NCBI GenBank assembly: GCA_027490225.1 | Contig: JAIXYK010000007.1 | Coordinates: 1 to 64,000 of the forward strand | DNA from: Bacteroidota bacterium | GTDB lineage: Bacteria > Bacteroidota > Bacteroidia > M30B66 | Reading direction: 5' to 3' | Length of the DNA: 64,000 bases | In this document: positions 17,461 to 27,272 of the stretch, piece after piece | Numbering within the stretch: the stretch's first letter is position 1 | How the letters are laid out: every line of letters starts with the position of its first letter | Position numbers and translations under genes: made by a program | The notes under the pieces: model-generated | Told to the model about the DNA's origin: nothing | Database searches by the model: none | What the model saw: only the letters and a program-made list of their open reading frames with translations

Positions 17461-17979
17461 ATGGCTTTGATTAAAACAGTGCGCAATTTTACTCCTGAAT
17501 TTGGAGAAAATTGCTATTTCGCAGAAACGGCAACTATTATTGGAGATGTTGTTATGGGCGACGAATGCAGTATTTGGTTTAATACTGTTGTGCGAGGTGA
17601 TGTAAATAGCATTAGAATAGGCAATAAGGTGAATATTCAAGATGGGGCAGTGATTCATTGTACATATTTAACAGCTCCAACAATTATAGGAAATCGTGTT
17701 TCTATAGGTCACAATGCTTTGGTGCACGGCTGCACTTTACATGACAATGTACTGATTGGAATGGGAGCTATAGTTATGGACCATGCAATAATTCATTCTG
17801 GAAGTATTATTGCGGCCGGCGCGGTTGTTTTAGAAAATACAGTAGTAGAATCTGGCTGGATATGGGCTGGTGTGCCTGCAAAACCAGTTAAAAAAGTTAG
17901 CGAAGAATTGTTAAAAGGTCAGGTTGATAGAATTGCTGATAATTATTTAATGTATTCGAGCTGGTTTAAAGAGCAGTAA
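17461..17979 (+). CDS. Gamma carbonic anhydrase-family hexapeptide-repeat protein
   Basis: A 172-residue left-handed beta-helix protein with repeating [IV]-G-x-x-[VA] hexapeptides (ATIIGDVVMGDECSIWFNTVVRGD, then IRIGNKVNIQDGAVIH). His66, His84 and His89 (in GAVIH and GHNALVHG) match the three zinc or iron ligands of the gamma carbonic anhydrase (Cam/CaiE/PaaY/YrdA) group. Family members either hydrate CO2 or act as thioesterase-like or unknown proteins, so activity is not proven. I used ATG 17461 rather than the longer TTG frame, which would overlap the preceding lipoprotein gene. It ends 8 bp from a converging gene. Confidence 0.88.
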   Translation: MALIKTVRNFTPEFGENCYFAETATIIGDVVMGDECSIWFNTVVRGDVNSIRIGNKVNIQDGAVIHCTYLTAPTIIGNRVSIGHNALVHGCTLHDNVLIGMGAIVMDHAIIHSGSIIAAGAVVLENTVVESGWIWAGVPAKPVKKVSEELLKGQVDRIADNYLMYSSWFKEQ

Positions 17980-17987
17980 GCCCTTTT

Positions 17988-18704
17988 TTAATCTTCAATT
18001 CCACGATACTGCTTGTATTTTACAAAAAGCTCTTTTACATACACCACCAATTCGTATTCGGTTTCAAATTGTGTGTAATTATTGCTGAGGTTTGAATATT
18101 TTATAAAATCGTCCACCTGCAGCTCATCAATATCAATAATATGGGCTACCATATATCTTGTAAACAATTCGCGCAAGAGTTCCATTTTTGCATCTTCCGA
18201 CCTTAACTCTGCAATCTTGGTGCGTGCTTTACCCTCACGACTAAACTGATTGTACAAGTATGTAATTGGGCTTGAAATAGCGTCTGCCAATGGTGTTGCT
18301 GCAACTTTGGTTCGTTCAGCTATTTCTAGTTCCTTTAAAATTTGGTCGTAGGTTTTGGGAGCTTTAATGGTAAACTCTTTTAATTGAACCCTTTTAACAG
18401 TTAAATAAACATTTAGGTTATAACTCGTTTTTAGAACAGAATCTTTTAAAAAAACTTTGGTGTAATTATAACCTGTTAGAGAGAATAGTAAAGAATCTGT
18501 AGGCAATGCTGTTAAAGAAAATTGACCTTTTTGATCAGCAAAAACTCCATTTTGGGTGCGCTGGTTAATTACAAATGCATATGAAAGCGGTCTTTTTGTT
18601 TCTTTATCTCTTATTGTACCTGTAACAGAAATTTGTGCAGCCAAATTGCTCATCACCAATAGATTGACAAGCAATAAAATATTAAATCGCACAATTTTCT
18701 TCAC
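17988..18704 (-). CDS. Secreted protein with carboxypeptidase-like regulatory domain
   Basis: A 238-residue protein with a signal peptide ending NLAAQ. A carboxypeptidase regulatory-like or TonB-type plug beta-sandwich (ISVTGTIRDKETKRPLSYAFVINQRTQNGVFADQKGQFSLTALP, residues about 25-105) is followed by a helical C-terminal half rich in K, E and Y with no family I recognise. It should be periplasmic or attached to the outer membrane. It lies 22 bp after the acyl-CoA carboxylase gene on the same strand, at the 3' end of the recJ operon. Function is unknown. Confidence 0.75.
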   Translation of the reverse strand: MKKIVRFNILLLVNLLVMSNLAAQISVTGTIRDKETKRPLSYAFVINQRTQNGVFADQKGQFSLTALPTDSLLFSLTGYNYTKVFLKDSVLKTSYNLNVYLTVKRVQLKEFTIKAPKTYDQILKELEIAERTKVAATPLADAISSPITYLYNQFSREGKARTKIAELRSEDAKMELLRELFTRYMVAHIIDIDELQVDDFIKYSNLSNNYTQFETEYELVVYVKELFVKYKQYRGIED

Positions 18705-18726
18705 TTTTCTTAGTGCTTATGATTTA

Positions 18727-20304
18727 TTATAACGGAATGTTTCCATGTTTCTTTTTAGGAAGCTTGGCAACTTTATTTTCCAACATCTTAAAGGCTTTGA
18801 TTAATTTTTCTCGTGTTTGTTCAGGAAGAATTACTTCATCAATATATCCTCTTTCGGTTGCGCTGTATGGATTTGCAAATAGTTCTGCATATTCTCTTTC
18901 TTTTTCGAGTAACTTTTCTGCTGGATTTGCAGCTTCTTCAATTTCTTTTTTGAAGATGATTTCAGCCGCACCTTTTGCGCCCATCACTGCAATTTCGGCA
19001 GTTGGCCAAGCATAATTCATATCAGCGCCGATGTGTTTAGAGTTCATTACATCGTAAGCTCCACCGTATGCTTTGCGGGTAATTACTGTAATTCTTGGTA
19101 CCGTTGCTTCGCAGAATGCGTACAATAGTTTTGCGCCATTGGTTATGATTGCATTCCATTCCTGGTCAGTTCCTGGTAAAAATCCCGGAACATCTTCGAA
19201 AACCAACAAAGGAATATTGAAACAATCGCAAAAGCGCACAAATCGGGCGGCTTTTTGGGATGATTTTATGTCCAAAACACCAGCTAGATAAGCAGGCTGA
19301 TTGGCAACAATACCAATGCTTCTACCTCCTAATCGCGCAAAACCAACTACGATATTTTCAGCGAAATTTTTATGCACTTCGAAGAATGTATCTGTGTCTA
19401 TTACTTGCTCGATTACTTCTCTTATATCGTAAGGTTGATTTGGATTTTCTGGAATAATGGTGTTCAATTTTGGTCTTCTCTCATTTCCCGGAGCATAAGA
19501 AAGTCGTGGTGCCTCTTCTTCGCAGTTTTGAGGAATATAGCTTAACAACTGCTTTATTTCGTTGATACAAGTAACTCCATTTTCTGATGAAAAATGTGTA
19601 ACACCAGATTTTACGCTGTGTGCAGAAGCTCCACCTAATTCTTCTGAGCTTACTTCTTCGTGCGTAACTGTTTTTACCACATTCGGACCAGTAACAAACA
19701 TGTAGGAATTATTTTCGACCATGAAAATAAAATCTGTAATAGCTGGAGAATAAACTGCGCCTCCAGCGCATGGACCCATGATGGCGCTAATCTGCGGAAT
19801 TACGCCAGAAGCCATTGTGTTTTTGTAAAAAATATCAGCATAACCACCAAGTGAAACAACACCTTCTTGAATACGTGCTCCTCCAGAATCATTTAACCCA
19901 ATAATCGGAGCGCCATTTTGCATTGCAAGGTCCATAATTCGGCAAATTTTTGTTGCATGCGCTTCCGCTAAGGAACCTCCAAAAACCGTAAAATCTTGTG
20001 CAAAAACGTATACTAAACGCCCATGAACAGTACCATAGCCGGTAATTACACCATCACCATAAAATTTCTGCTTATCTAAACCGAAATTCATGCTGCGGTG
20101 TGTTACCAATTGACCAATTTCTTCAAATGAATCTTCATCTAATAACAATTGAATTCGCTCACGGGCTGTTAACTTCCCTTTCTTGTGTTGCGATTCAATT
20201 CTTTTTTGTCCCCCACCCAAAAGGGCTTCAGCTTTCATTTTTTCGAGTTGGGCAATTTTTGCATCCATGCCAGATATTGTAGGTTGAAGTGTTGTAGTAT
20301 CCAT
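18727..20304 (-). CDS. Acyl-CoA carboxylase carboxyltransferase (beta) subunit, propionyl-/methylmalonyl-CoA type
   Basis: A 525-residue carboxyltransferase of the PccB/MmdA family. It has the [20 protein letters not shown] start and the first oxyanion motif GGARIQEGV near residue 142, plus [16 protein letters not shown] near 178, with a second set of glycine-rich motifs ([11 protein letters not shown] near 424; [16 protein letters not shown] near 456). It transfers the carboxyl group from carboxybiotin to acyl-CoA, typically propionyl-CoA to methylmalonyl-CoA, in the cytoplasm. A biotin carboxylase/carrier subunit is not in the window. It follows yebC by 8 bp in the same operon as an SulP transporter and beta carbonic anhydrase, which could supply bicarbonate. 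Confidence 0.92.
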   Translation of the reverse strand: MDTTTLQPTISGMDAKIAQLEKMKAEALLGGGQKRIESQHKKGKLTARERIQLLLDEDSFEEIGQLVTHRSMNFGLDKQKFYGDGVITGYGTVHGRLVYVFAQDFTVFGGSLAEAHATKICRIMDLAMQNGAPIIGLNDSGGARIQEGVVSLGGYADIFYKNTMASGVIPQISAIMGPCAGGAVYSPAITDFIFMVENNSYMFVTGPNVVKTVTHEEVSSEELGGASAHSVKSGVTHFSSENGVTCINEIKQLLSYIPQNCEEEAPRLSYAPGNERRPKLNTIIPENPNQPYDIREVIEQVIDTDTFFEVHKNFAENIVVGFARLGGRSIGIVANQPAYLAGVLDIKSSQKAARFVRFCDCFNIPLLVFEDVPGFLPGTDQEWNAIITNGAKLLYAFCEATVPRITVITRKAYGGAYDVMNSKHIGADMNYAWPTAEIAVMGAKGAAEIIFKKEIEEAANPAEKLLEKEREYAELFANPYSATERGYIDEVILPEQTREKLIKAFKMLENKVAKLPKKKHGNIPL

Positions 20305-20312
20305 AAAGTATT

Positions 20313-21053
20313 CTATAATTCGTTCACTAATTCTTCTGTTAATTCTAAGGTATGATAAACTTGTTGTACGTCATCGAGTTCTTCTAGCATGTCTATCATT
20401 CGCATTACTTTTTTTGAAGATTCGAGGTCTAAAAGTACGGTTTCTTTTGGAATTTGCTGAATACTGGCGCTTTCCACTTCAACTCCTAAGTTGTCGAGTT
20501 TTTTCTGAATTTCACCAAAGGCATCAAAAGTTCCATAAACAGTAAAATACTCCTCATCTACTTCAACGTCTGTAGCATTCGCATCAATCATTTCCATGGT
20601 GAAATCATCTTCATTTAAAGCCCCTTTTTTAAGTGCAAAAACGCTCATTTTATCAAAAATAAAACTCAAAGAACCGTTCGTACCAAGATTTCCATCAAAC
20701 TTGTTAAAAACCATGCGTACATCTTTTACCGAACGATTGATGTTATCTGTGGCACATTCCACAAAAACTGCAATTCCAAATGGTCCATAACCCTCGTAAG
20801 TAGGCTCTAAAAATGTAGTTCCATCTTTACCTGAACCTTTATCCACGGCACGAGCTATGGTGTCTTTAGGAATATTTGCACCTTTTGCATTTTGAATCGC
20901 AACCCGCAACCTGGGATTTGAATCAGGATTAGGTAAGCCTTCTTTGGCTGCAATCATTACCTCTTTGATTAAACGGGTAAACAATTTCCCTCTTCGCTTA
21001 TCCTGTGCACCTTTTCGATGTTTAATGTTCGCCCACTTACTATGACCTGCCAT
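20313..21053 (-). CDS. YebC/PmpR-family protein
   Basis: A 246-residue protein that starts [22 protein letters not shown], the hallmark of the YebC/PmpR/TACO1 family. The conserved [20 protein letters not shown] and [15 protein letters not shown] stretches follow, and a later acidic region is typical. Members were described as DNA-binding regulators and, more recently, as ribosome-associated factors helping translate proline-rich stretches; the sequence does not decide which. It sits between beta carbonic anhydrase and the acyl-CoA carboxylase gene with short gaps (32 and 8 bp), so it is probably co-transcribed. Confidence 0.94.
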   Translation of the reverse strand: MAGHSKWANIKHRKGAQDKRRGKLFTRLIKEVMIAAKEGLPNPDSNPRLRVAIQNAKGANIPKDTIARAVDKGSGKDGTTFLEPTYEGYGPFGIAVFVECATDNINRSVKDVRMVFNKFDGNLGTNGSLSFIFDKMSVFALKKGALNEDDFTMEMIDANATDVEVDEEYFTVYGTFDAFGEIQKKLDNLGVEVESASIQQIPKETVLLDLESSKKVMRMIDMLEELDDVQQVYHTLELTEELVNEL

Positions 21054-21085
21054 GTTTTTTTTAATGATTGGGCAAAAATAGGGTT

Positions 21086-21733
21086 TTAAATTTCTTCTTG
21101 TTTTGAAAAGTCGAATTTATATATCTCATCCATTTGATAGGTATGATCGATTTTTATCAAGTCTCTTAAAATTCCATCATCTAAATGATACACCCATCCA
21201 TGTAAAACGGGAGATTGCTTTTTGTTCCAAGCATACTGAACAATAGATGTTTTGGCTAAGTTCATAACCTGTTCCATCACATTAAATTCAACCAACTTAT
21301 TAGTTTTCAATTCTAAATTTGGTTGCTTGTCGATTTCGTCTCGGTGAATTCTATAAACATCTTTTATGTTTCTCAGCCATTTGTTTAACAATCCATGAGA
21401 GAATTGGTCAAGTGCAGATTTAACTCCACCGCAACCATAATGTCCACAAACAATGATATGCTTCACTTGTAAAACCTCTACAGCAAATTGCAAAACACTC
21501 AATAAGTTGAGGTCTGTGTGCACTACTAAATTGGCAACATTCCTATGCACAAAAATTTCACCTGGAGAAGTATTTGTCACCTCGTTGGCTGGTACGCGGC
21601 TATCTGAACAACCGATCCAGAAATAATCAGGGTGCTGTTCTCCCGATTGCCTTATAAAATATTTAGGGTCAGTACTTAGTTTATCAGCAGCCCATGCTTT
21701 GTTTTCTAAAAGCAGCTTTTCGTAAATTTCCAT
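21086..21733 (-). CDS. can: Beta-class carbonic anhydrase
   Basis: A 215-residue cytoplasmic enzyme that interconverts CO2 and bicarbonate. Zinc ligands are visible: Cys42 in CSDSR (42-46, with the catalytic Asp44 and Arg46), His98 and Cys101 in CGHYGCGG. The PGEIFVHRNVANLVVHTD region and the LQFAVEVLQVKHIIV strand are typical of plant-type beta enzymes, and length is normal. It starts one base after the SulP transporter gene, a common pairing in which the enzyme and anion transporter together handle bicarbonate. Function is highly confident; direction in vivo is inference. Confidence 0.95.
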   Translation of the reverse strand: MEIYEKLLLENKAWAADKLSTDPKYFIRQSGEQHPDYFWIGCSDSRVPANEVTNTSPGEIFVHRNVANLVVHTDLNLLSVLQFAVEVLQVKHIIVCGHYGCGGVKSALDQFSHGLLNKWLRNIKDVYRIHRDEIDKQPNLELKTNKLVEFNVMEQVMNLAKTSIVQYAWNKKQSPVLHGWVYHLDDGILRDLIKIDHTYQMDEIYKFDFSKQEEI

Positions 21734-21734
21734 G

Positions 21735-23282
21735 TTATTCGTTTTCTATTCTAAAGTATTCGTTTAAACTGATTTTAGATTTTTTTAATTCTGTGTTTAT
21801 TTTTCTTAAAGCAGCGTTTTTTGTAAAATTATCAATGGTTTCCATTATATCATTGTCAATAAAACTAGCTCCAGTTCCATCAATTATAACATAAGAATTA
21901 GGTGGAATCTTGTTAAATATATCTCTCAAGATAGACTTATTTAAAAATGAAACATTGTAGCGAAGCTTTATCAAAAAGGCTTCATTATCTTGAGTTACCT
22001 GAATAGAGCGTTTAAAGTTTGAAATGGCAACAAAGAATAAACCTACAAATAATCCAATGGAAATTCCTTTCAGTAAATCGGTAAACAATATTGCAAGTAT
22101 AGTAATTACAAAAGGTATGTAGTGATTTCGACCTTTTGAAAACATCGATTTGAATAATTGAATTGAAGTTAGTTTATACCCAACTACAAAAAGGATTGCC
22201 GCCAAGGAAGGCAATGGAATTAAGTTTAATACATGTGGTAAAAACACCACACAAACGAATAATAGTATACCATGAATTATTGTTGAAAGCTTTGAAACGG
22301 CACCTCCAACTACATTTGCAGAACTCCTTACAATTACAGCAGTAACAGGTAATCCGCCTAAAAAACCAGAGAAAATATTTCCTACACCTTGCGCAAATAA
22401 CTCTCTGTTTAATGGTGTATTTCTTTTGAATGGATCAAGTCTATCTGAGGCTTCAACACTTAGCAAAGTTTCTAAACTTGCTACAATTGCTATAGTAAAT
22501 GCTACAAATAACACGTTAGCATTAATAGTTGAGAATGCAGGGAAAGCAAAAATTGATTTAAAATCAACTTGGGTTGGAATTCCTACCAAGTGATTTGCCT
22601 GCAAAGCCCATTCAGGAGCAAAATTACTCAACAAAAGGTTTGTGAAAACGCCCAATAAAATAGCTATCAATGCAGCAGGAATAAGCGAAAAGGCTTTGTG
22701 TATTGAACTGTATTTATTCCATAAAATTAAAGCACCCAAAGAAATCCCACTAATTAGTAAAGCAGGCCATTCAAACTCAATTATTGCATAGTAAATATCT
22801 GTTAATGTATTATGACCGCCCGCTTCATCAAAATTTTCATCTCCTAAATAATCAAAATCATACCCTAAAGCATGTGGTATTTGTTTTAAAATAAGAATAA
22901 TACCGATGGAAGCTAACATCCCGTTAATTACCGAAGATGGAAAGAAGTGCGCTAATTTTCCAGCCTTTAGAACTCCAAGAATTAATTGAAATATTCCAGC
23001 CAAAACAACGGCCAGCAGGAAAGTTTCAAATGACCCTAATTTCTTTAATGCATCTAACACTATAATAGTTAGGCCAGCAGCCGGACCACTCACACTGATA
23101 TGAGAGCCGCTTATTGCACCAACAACAATTCCTCCAACAACTCCGGCAACTATACCCGAAAACACAGGAGCTCCTGAAGCAAGGGCAATTCCCAAACAAA
23201 GAGGCAATGCGACTAGGAAAACTACTAAACCAGATGGGAAGTCTTTTTTAAGTTTTTCTTGAAAGCTTAAATTCAATGGCAT
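21735..23282 (-). CDS. SulP-family inorganic anion transporter (putative bicarbonate transporter)
   Basis: A 515-residue inner-membrane transporter. After a short cytoplasmic start (FQEKLKKDFPSGLVVFLVALPLCLGIALASGAP) come about 12 to 14 hydrophobic helices, including the SulP signature GSHISVSGPAAGLTIIV, GYDFDY, NTPLNRELFAQGVGNIFSGFLGGLPVTAVIVRSSANVVGGA. A short STAS-like C-terminal end (NSYVIIDGTGASFIDNDIMETIDNF) follows. SulP proteins carry sulfate, chloride or bicarbonate; location 1 bp from beta carbonic anhydrase favours bicarbonate (or a sodium-bicarbonate type BicA function), which is inference. It is preceded by recJ with a 1-bp gap. Confidence 0.93.
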   Translation of the reverse strand: MPLNLSFQEKLKKDFPSGLVVFLVALPLCLGIALASGAPVFSGIVAGVVGGIVVGAISGSHISVSGPAAGLTIIVLDALKKLGSFETFLLAVVLAGIFQLILGVLKAGKLAHFFPSSVINGMLASIGIILILKQIPHALGYDFDYLGDENFDEAGGHNTLTDIYYAIIEFEWPALLISGISLGALILWNKYSSIHKAFSLIPAALIAILLGVFTNLLLSNFAPEWALQANHLVGIPTQVDFKSIFAFPAFSTINANVLFVAFTIAIVASLETLLSVEASDRLDPFKRNTPLNRELFAQGVGNIFSGFLGGLPVTAVIVRSSANVVGGAVSKLSTIIHGILLFVCVVFLPHVLNLIPLPSLAAILFVVGYKLTSIQLFKSMFSKGRNHYIPFVITILAILFTDLLKGISIGLFVGLFFVAISNFKRSIQVTQDNEAFLIKLRYNVSFLNKSILRDIFNKIPPNSYVIIDGTGASFIDNDIMETIDNFTKNAALRKINTELKKSKISLNEYFRIENE

Positions 23283-23283
23283 G

Positions 23284-25023
23284 TTAAAGTTTAATGTCTT
23301 TTATATTGAGCTGCAAGTTTACTGTATTATTCCAATTATTATCTTCTATGTTATAGCAAATATCTATTGGAATTCCTTTGCTTATTGGGTCGAAAAACTG
23401 TCCTAAATTAAAAGCAATTGCAGGCACCCCAATTCCATTTTCATCTACCATTTTGAGTTTGAGGTGGTTGCTTCCAACAATTCTTAGGTTTCCTTCATCT
23501 AGTAAATTGCGGGTTAAGAAAACTGGAGCCATATTTCCAGGTCCAAAAGGAGAAAATTGTTTTAAGATGCGGTTAAACTTTGCATCTATATGATCCAGAT
23601 TAATTTCCAAATCGATTTCCTGTACAGGTGTTTTTTGATATTCTTGAATGTTTGCGCTTACAACCTCTTCGAATCTTTTTTGAAAAGCACCTACGTTTTC
23701 TAATTTTAATGTCATGCCAGCGGCATATTTGTGTCCTCCAAACTGCTCTAACAAATCTGCACATTGCTCCAAAGCTGCGTGTACATCAAAATCTTTAACC
23801 GAACGTGCGCTACCAGTTGCCATTCCATTAGATTCGGTGAGAATAATTGTAGGCTTATAGTATTTTTCAATTACCCTCGAGGCAACTATTCCAACCACGC
23901 CCTTGTGCCAATCTGGTTTATAAAGCACCGTAGAATTGCCGTTTTTTATGGCTTCATTTGTTTCAATTATCTCAAGGGCTTCGGCAGTGATTTGCTTATC
24001 GAGGTCTTTTCTTGTGTTGTTATTTACATTGATTAATTTTCCAATATCAAAAGCATTAATCTCAGTTTCTGCAATTAATAATTCTACCGCTTTTTTTCCG
24101 TGTTCAATTCTACCAGCAGCATTAATGCGAGGCGCAATACTAAAAACTATATCTGAAATGGAAATTTCCTTTTTAACCTCCGCAGCAGTATTGCTTTTGC
24201 TTGCGTTTTCTTTCCTTACATTTAATAACTCCTGAATTCCAATTCTCGGAGAATCATTTATTTTTTGCAAGCCATAATAAGCCAATATTCTATTTTCACC
24301 TGTAATAGGAACGATATCAGCGGCAATGCTTGTTACCACTAAGTCGAGCCATTTTGTAACATCTTTATTTAATTGTAAACTTGAATTTAATGCTTGAATT
24401 AATTTATATCCGATACCACAACCAGAAAGTTCTTTATAAGGATATTTACAATCTTTTCTTTTAGGATCTAAAACCGCAGCAGCAGCCGGAATTTCTTCAG
24501 CAGGTAAATGGTGGTCACAGATAATAAAATCTATTTTTTTTTCAGTCGCATATTTGATTTTATCGTTACTGCGAATGCCGCAATCTAAGGCAATAATTAA
24601 ACTCACATTCATTTCAGCAGCAACGTCTATTCCAGTGAACGAAATTCCGTAACCTTCTGAATACCTGTCTGGAATATAAAAACTTAATAAATTTTCATCT
24701 ACAAATTCTCTTAAAAAGCCATACACCAAAGCAACAGAAGTAGTTCCATCTACATCATAATCTCCGTAAATCATTATTTTTTCTTTATTGGAAATTGCAG
24801 ACTTGATGCGGTCAATAGCTTTATCCATATCTTTCATCAGAAATGGGTCGTGTAAATCATTCAAATCTGGGCGAAAGAATTTTTTTGCTGCTTCAAAAGT
24901 TTCAATTCCACGTTGCACCAATAAAGTACTTATTAATTCATCCGTATTTAAAGCTTGACTTAATGCCTCGATTTTTAGTTTTTCTGGGTTTGGCTGAAGT
25001 TGCCAATTTTTTTTAATAATCAT
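23284..25023 (-). CDS. recJ: Single-stranded-DNA-specific exonuclease RecJ
   Basis: A 579-residue 5'-3' single-strand exonuclease used in RecFOR recombination, mismatch and base-excision repair. The DHH-family motifs are clear: DYDVDG at residues 88-93, the Asp147 motif ALDCG, DHH at 170-172 (CDHHLP), and the DHHA1 region FGGHKYAAGMTL. Length is normal for RecJ. The gene heads a minus-strand run with 1-bp spacing to the SulP transporter, so transcription from its promoter probably covers the downstream bicarbonate genes. The combination of DNA repair with anion transport has no obvious functional logic. Confidence 0.95.
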   Translation of the reverse strand: MIIKKNWQLQPNPEKLKIEALSQALNTDELISTLLVQRGIETFEAAKKFFRPDLNDLHDPFLMKDMDKAIDRIKSAISNKEKIMIYGDYDVDGTTSVALVYGFLREFVDENLLSFYIPDRYSEGYGISFTGIDVAAEMNVSLIIALDCGIRSNDKIKYATEKKIDFIICDHHLPAEEIPAAAAVLDPKRKDCKYPYKELSGCGIGYKLIQALNSSLQLNKDVTKWLDLVVTSIAADIVPITGENRILAYYGLQKINDSPRIGIQELLNVRKENASKSNTAAEVKKEISISDIVFSIAPRINAAGRIEHGKKAVELLIAETEINAFDIGKLINVNNNTRKDLDKQITAEALEIIETNEAIKNGNSTVLYKPDWHKGVVGIVASRVIEKYYKPTIILTESNGMATGSARSVKDFDVHAALEQCADLLEQFGGHKYAAGMTLKLENVGAFQKRFEEVVSANIQEYQKTPVQEIDLEINLDHIDAKFNRILKQFSPFGPGNMAPVFLTRNLLDEGNLRIVGSNHLKLKMVDENGIGVPAIAFNLGQFFDPISKGIPIDICYNIEDNNWNNTVNLQLNIKDIKL

Positions 25024-25058
25024 TTTAATAAATGCTAATATAATTTCTTATAATCATT

Positions 25059-25066
25059 CAAATTTA
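25059..25066 (-). promoter_or_regulatory. Candidate -7 box (TAAATTTG) for recJ operon
   Basis: On the minus strand this reads TAAATTTG, an exact -7 consensus, 35 nt before the recJ ATG in the divergent recJ/crtD gap. No clear -33 TTG at the proper distance. Confidence 0.45.
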
Positions 25067-25163
25067 GCAATTGTAGACCAAAGCATGTGAAGTCATGTTT
25101 ATATTTTTCAACAAAATCAAGCAACCTGCTGAACCTTTTAAGAAAATCCGTTGTTTTGTGCCT

Positions 25164-26627
25164 ATGCATGCAATAGTAGTGGGATCAGGCATTGCTGGTC
25201 TGGCAGTGGCTTTGCGCCTCAAGAAGAAAGGCTTTTCTGTAGAAGTATTTGAGAAAAACGACTATGTGGGCGGTAAGCTAACGGCGTTCGAGCAAGATGG
25301 ATTTAGGTTTGATGCGGGCCCATCCTTATTTACATTACCTAAACAAGTGGATGAGTTATTTGAGCTTTTTAACGAGAATCCGAGAGCACATTTTAACTAC
25401 TTGAAATTGGATATTGCTTGCAATTATTTTTGGCAAGACGGCACACAATTAACTGCCTCAGGAAACATTGAAAAGTTTGCTAAAAATGTCGAAAAGACAT
25501 TCAAAACACCTGCAAAATCTATCATTAAGTACCTTAAAAAAAGCGCATTTGTTTATAATACTGTTGCTCCCGTTTTTTTGCATATGTCTTTGCATAAATG
25601 GACAAACTTTATTAATTTAAAAACACTTAAAGGCATTTTATTCATGCCATTTCTGGGCATATTTTCTAAATTAAATAATTATAACCAGCAGCAGTTTTCG
25701 CATCCTAAATTGGTGCAATTGTTTAATAGATACGCTACATACAATGGTTCAGATCCATTTCAGGCTCCAGCGGTTTTACAAAGTATTCCGCACCTGGAAT
25801 TTAATATTGGTGCATATTTACCTAAAAATGGAATGCATGATATTACTAAATCATTAGAAGATTTAGCAAAAAGACAAGGCGTAATATTTCATTTAAATTC
25901 ACCAGTTTCTAAAATTGAAACTTCAAATAATAAAGTAACTGGAATTTGGGTAAATGGTGAATTAAAATCTGCAGATGTAGTAGTTTCAAATGTGGATATT
26001 TTTCCTTCATACAAACATCTTTTAAGTAATCAGAAAGCCCCTGAAAAAGTAATGAGTCAGCCAAGATCTAGTTCTGCGCTTATTTTTTATTGGGGAATAA
26101 AAAAGGAATTTGCACAATTAGATGTACACAATATTTTTTTCTGTAAAGATTACAAAGATGAATTTGATTTTATTTTTCAAAAGAAAACAGTTGGAAACGA
26201 TCCAACAATCTACATAAACATTACTTCAAAAAAAATAAAAGAAGATGCTCCGGCTGGTTGCGAGAATTGGTTTGTTATGATAAATGTTCCTGGAAATACA
26301 GGTCAAAATTGGGACGAAATCATTGAAACAAGCAGGAAGAATATTTTAAATAAATTAAGCAGTATTCTTAAAGAAGATATAAGCGCATGCATTTTAAATG
26401 AAAGTATTTTAGATCCACGTAGCATCGAAAGCAAGACTTCTTCTTATCAAGGTTCCTTATACGGTAGTAGTTCTAACAACCGAAATGCAGCTTTTCAAAG
26501 ACATGCAAATTTTAGCAGTAAGCTAAAAGGTTTGTATTTTTGTGGCGGAAGTGTTCACCCTGGCGGCGGTATTCCATTGTGCCTGCAATCTGCCAGAATA
26601 GTTGCCGATTTAATACCCAAATCATGA
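25164..26627 (+). CDS. Phytoene-desaturase-family carotenoid desaturase, probable 1-hydroxycarotenoid 3,4-desaturase (CrtD-like)
   Basis: A 487-residue FAD-dependent desaturase of the CrtI/CrtD/CrtN family. The N-terminal MHAIVVGSGIAGL carries GxGxxG at residues 7-12, followed by EVFEKNDYVGGKLTAFEQDGFRFDAGPSLFTLP. The C-terminal LYFCGGSVHPGGGIPLCLQSARIVADL is the family signature. CrtI and CrtD cannot be told apart firmly by eye; the 4-nt ATGA overlap with a CruF-like hydratase gene favours CrtD, which introduces the 3',4' double bond into 1'-hydroxy carotenoids. I prefer ATG 25164 to the frame start at 25095, because the fold begins at once after it. crtB and another crtI are not in the window. 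Confidence 0.85.
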   Translation: MHAIVVGSGIAGLAVALRLKKKGFSVEVFEKNDYVGGKLTAFEQDGFRFDAGPSLFTLPKQVDELFELFNENPRAHFNYLKLDIACNYFWQDGTQLTASGNIEKFAKNVEKTFKTPAKSIIKYLKKSAFVYNTVAPVFLHMSLHKWTNFINLKTLKGILFMPFLGIFSKLNNYNQQQFSHPKLVQLFNRYATYNGSDPFQAPAVLQSIPHLEFNIGAYLPKNGMHDITKSLEDLAKRQGVIFHLNSPVSKIETSNNKVTGIWVNGELKSADVVVSNVDIFPSYKHLLSNQKAPEKVMSQPRSSSALIFYWGIKKEFAQLDVHNIFFCKDYKDEFDFIFQKKTVGNDPTIYINITSKKIKEDAPAGCENWFVMINVPGNTGQNWDEIIETSRKNILNKLSSILKEDISACILNESILDPRSIESKTSSYQGSLYGSSSNNRNAAFQRHANFSSKLKGLYFCGGSVHPGGGIPLCLQSARIVADLIPKS

Positions 26628-27271
26628 GTGCCCTTGCTAAAAAATTGCCATTTTCTTTTACTTCAAATCAAGCAGGTGTAATTTTAATTATTTTACATTT
26701 AGTAGGTGTAATTGGAATTTTGTCTTCATTCTCAACATATATTATTGCGCTTACTCCAGTAAATCTGTTCATTTCATCTTTTTTCGTTCTCATTTTTCAT
26801 CCAAAATTCGATTGGAAATTCCTTTTATTCTTCACCATTGCATTTCTTATTGGAATGAGTTCAGAATGGATAGGAGTGCACACGGGTTATTTATTTGGAA
26901 ATTATAAATATGGCAACGTTATGGGGCCTTCTTTTGATGGAATTCCATATATAATTGGCTTTAACTGGTTTATGCTGAGCGTTTGCATGGGAACCTTTTC
27001 CAATTATGTTAAGGCTTCGGTTTTAGTAAGAAGTATTATTGGTGCTATTTTAATGGTTTTGATGGATTATATTATTGAACCAGTTGCTATTAAACTTGGG
27101 TTTTGGACCTGGTTCGGGGCTTCTATTCCAATTAGTAATTACATAAGTTGGTTTTTTGTAGCTTTTTTAATTCAATGGTTGTATCATTCTCAAAAAAATC
27201 AGAACAATCCTATCGCAACTTGGTTAATTTTGTCGCAAGTTTTTTTCTTTATTATTTTGCGTTTCGTTTAA
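26624..27271 (+). CDS. cruF: Carotenoid biosynthesis protein, CruF-like 1',2'-hydratase (DUF422)
   Basis: A 215-residue membrane protein with about six to seven helices. The conserved block GMSSEWIGVHTGYLFGNYKYG (about residues 85-105), then YIIGFNWFMLS and LMDYIIEPVA, matches the CruF/DUF422 family of carotenoid 1',2'-hydratases, which add water to the psi end of lycopene-type carotenoids. The ATG overlaps the TGA of the desaturase gene (ATGA), indicating translational coupling. The next gene starts one base after the stop. The stop-start linkage to crtZ and lycopene cyclase genes makes the pathway role strong; the hydratase assignment itself is by family. Confidence 0.85.
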   Translation: MSALAKKLPFSFTSNQAGVILIILHLVGVIGILSSFSTYIIALTPVNLFISSFFVLIFHPKFDWKFLLFFTIAFLIGMSSEWIGVHTGYLFGNYKYGNVMGPSFDGIPYIIGFNWFMLSVCMGTFSNYVKASVLVRSIIGAILMVLMDYIIEPVAIKLGFWTWFGASIPISNYISWFFVAFLIQWLYHSQKNQNNPIATWLILSQVFFFIILRFV

Positions 27272-27272
27272 C

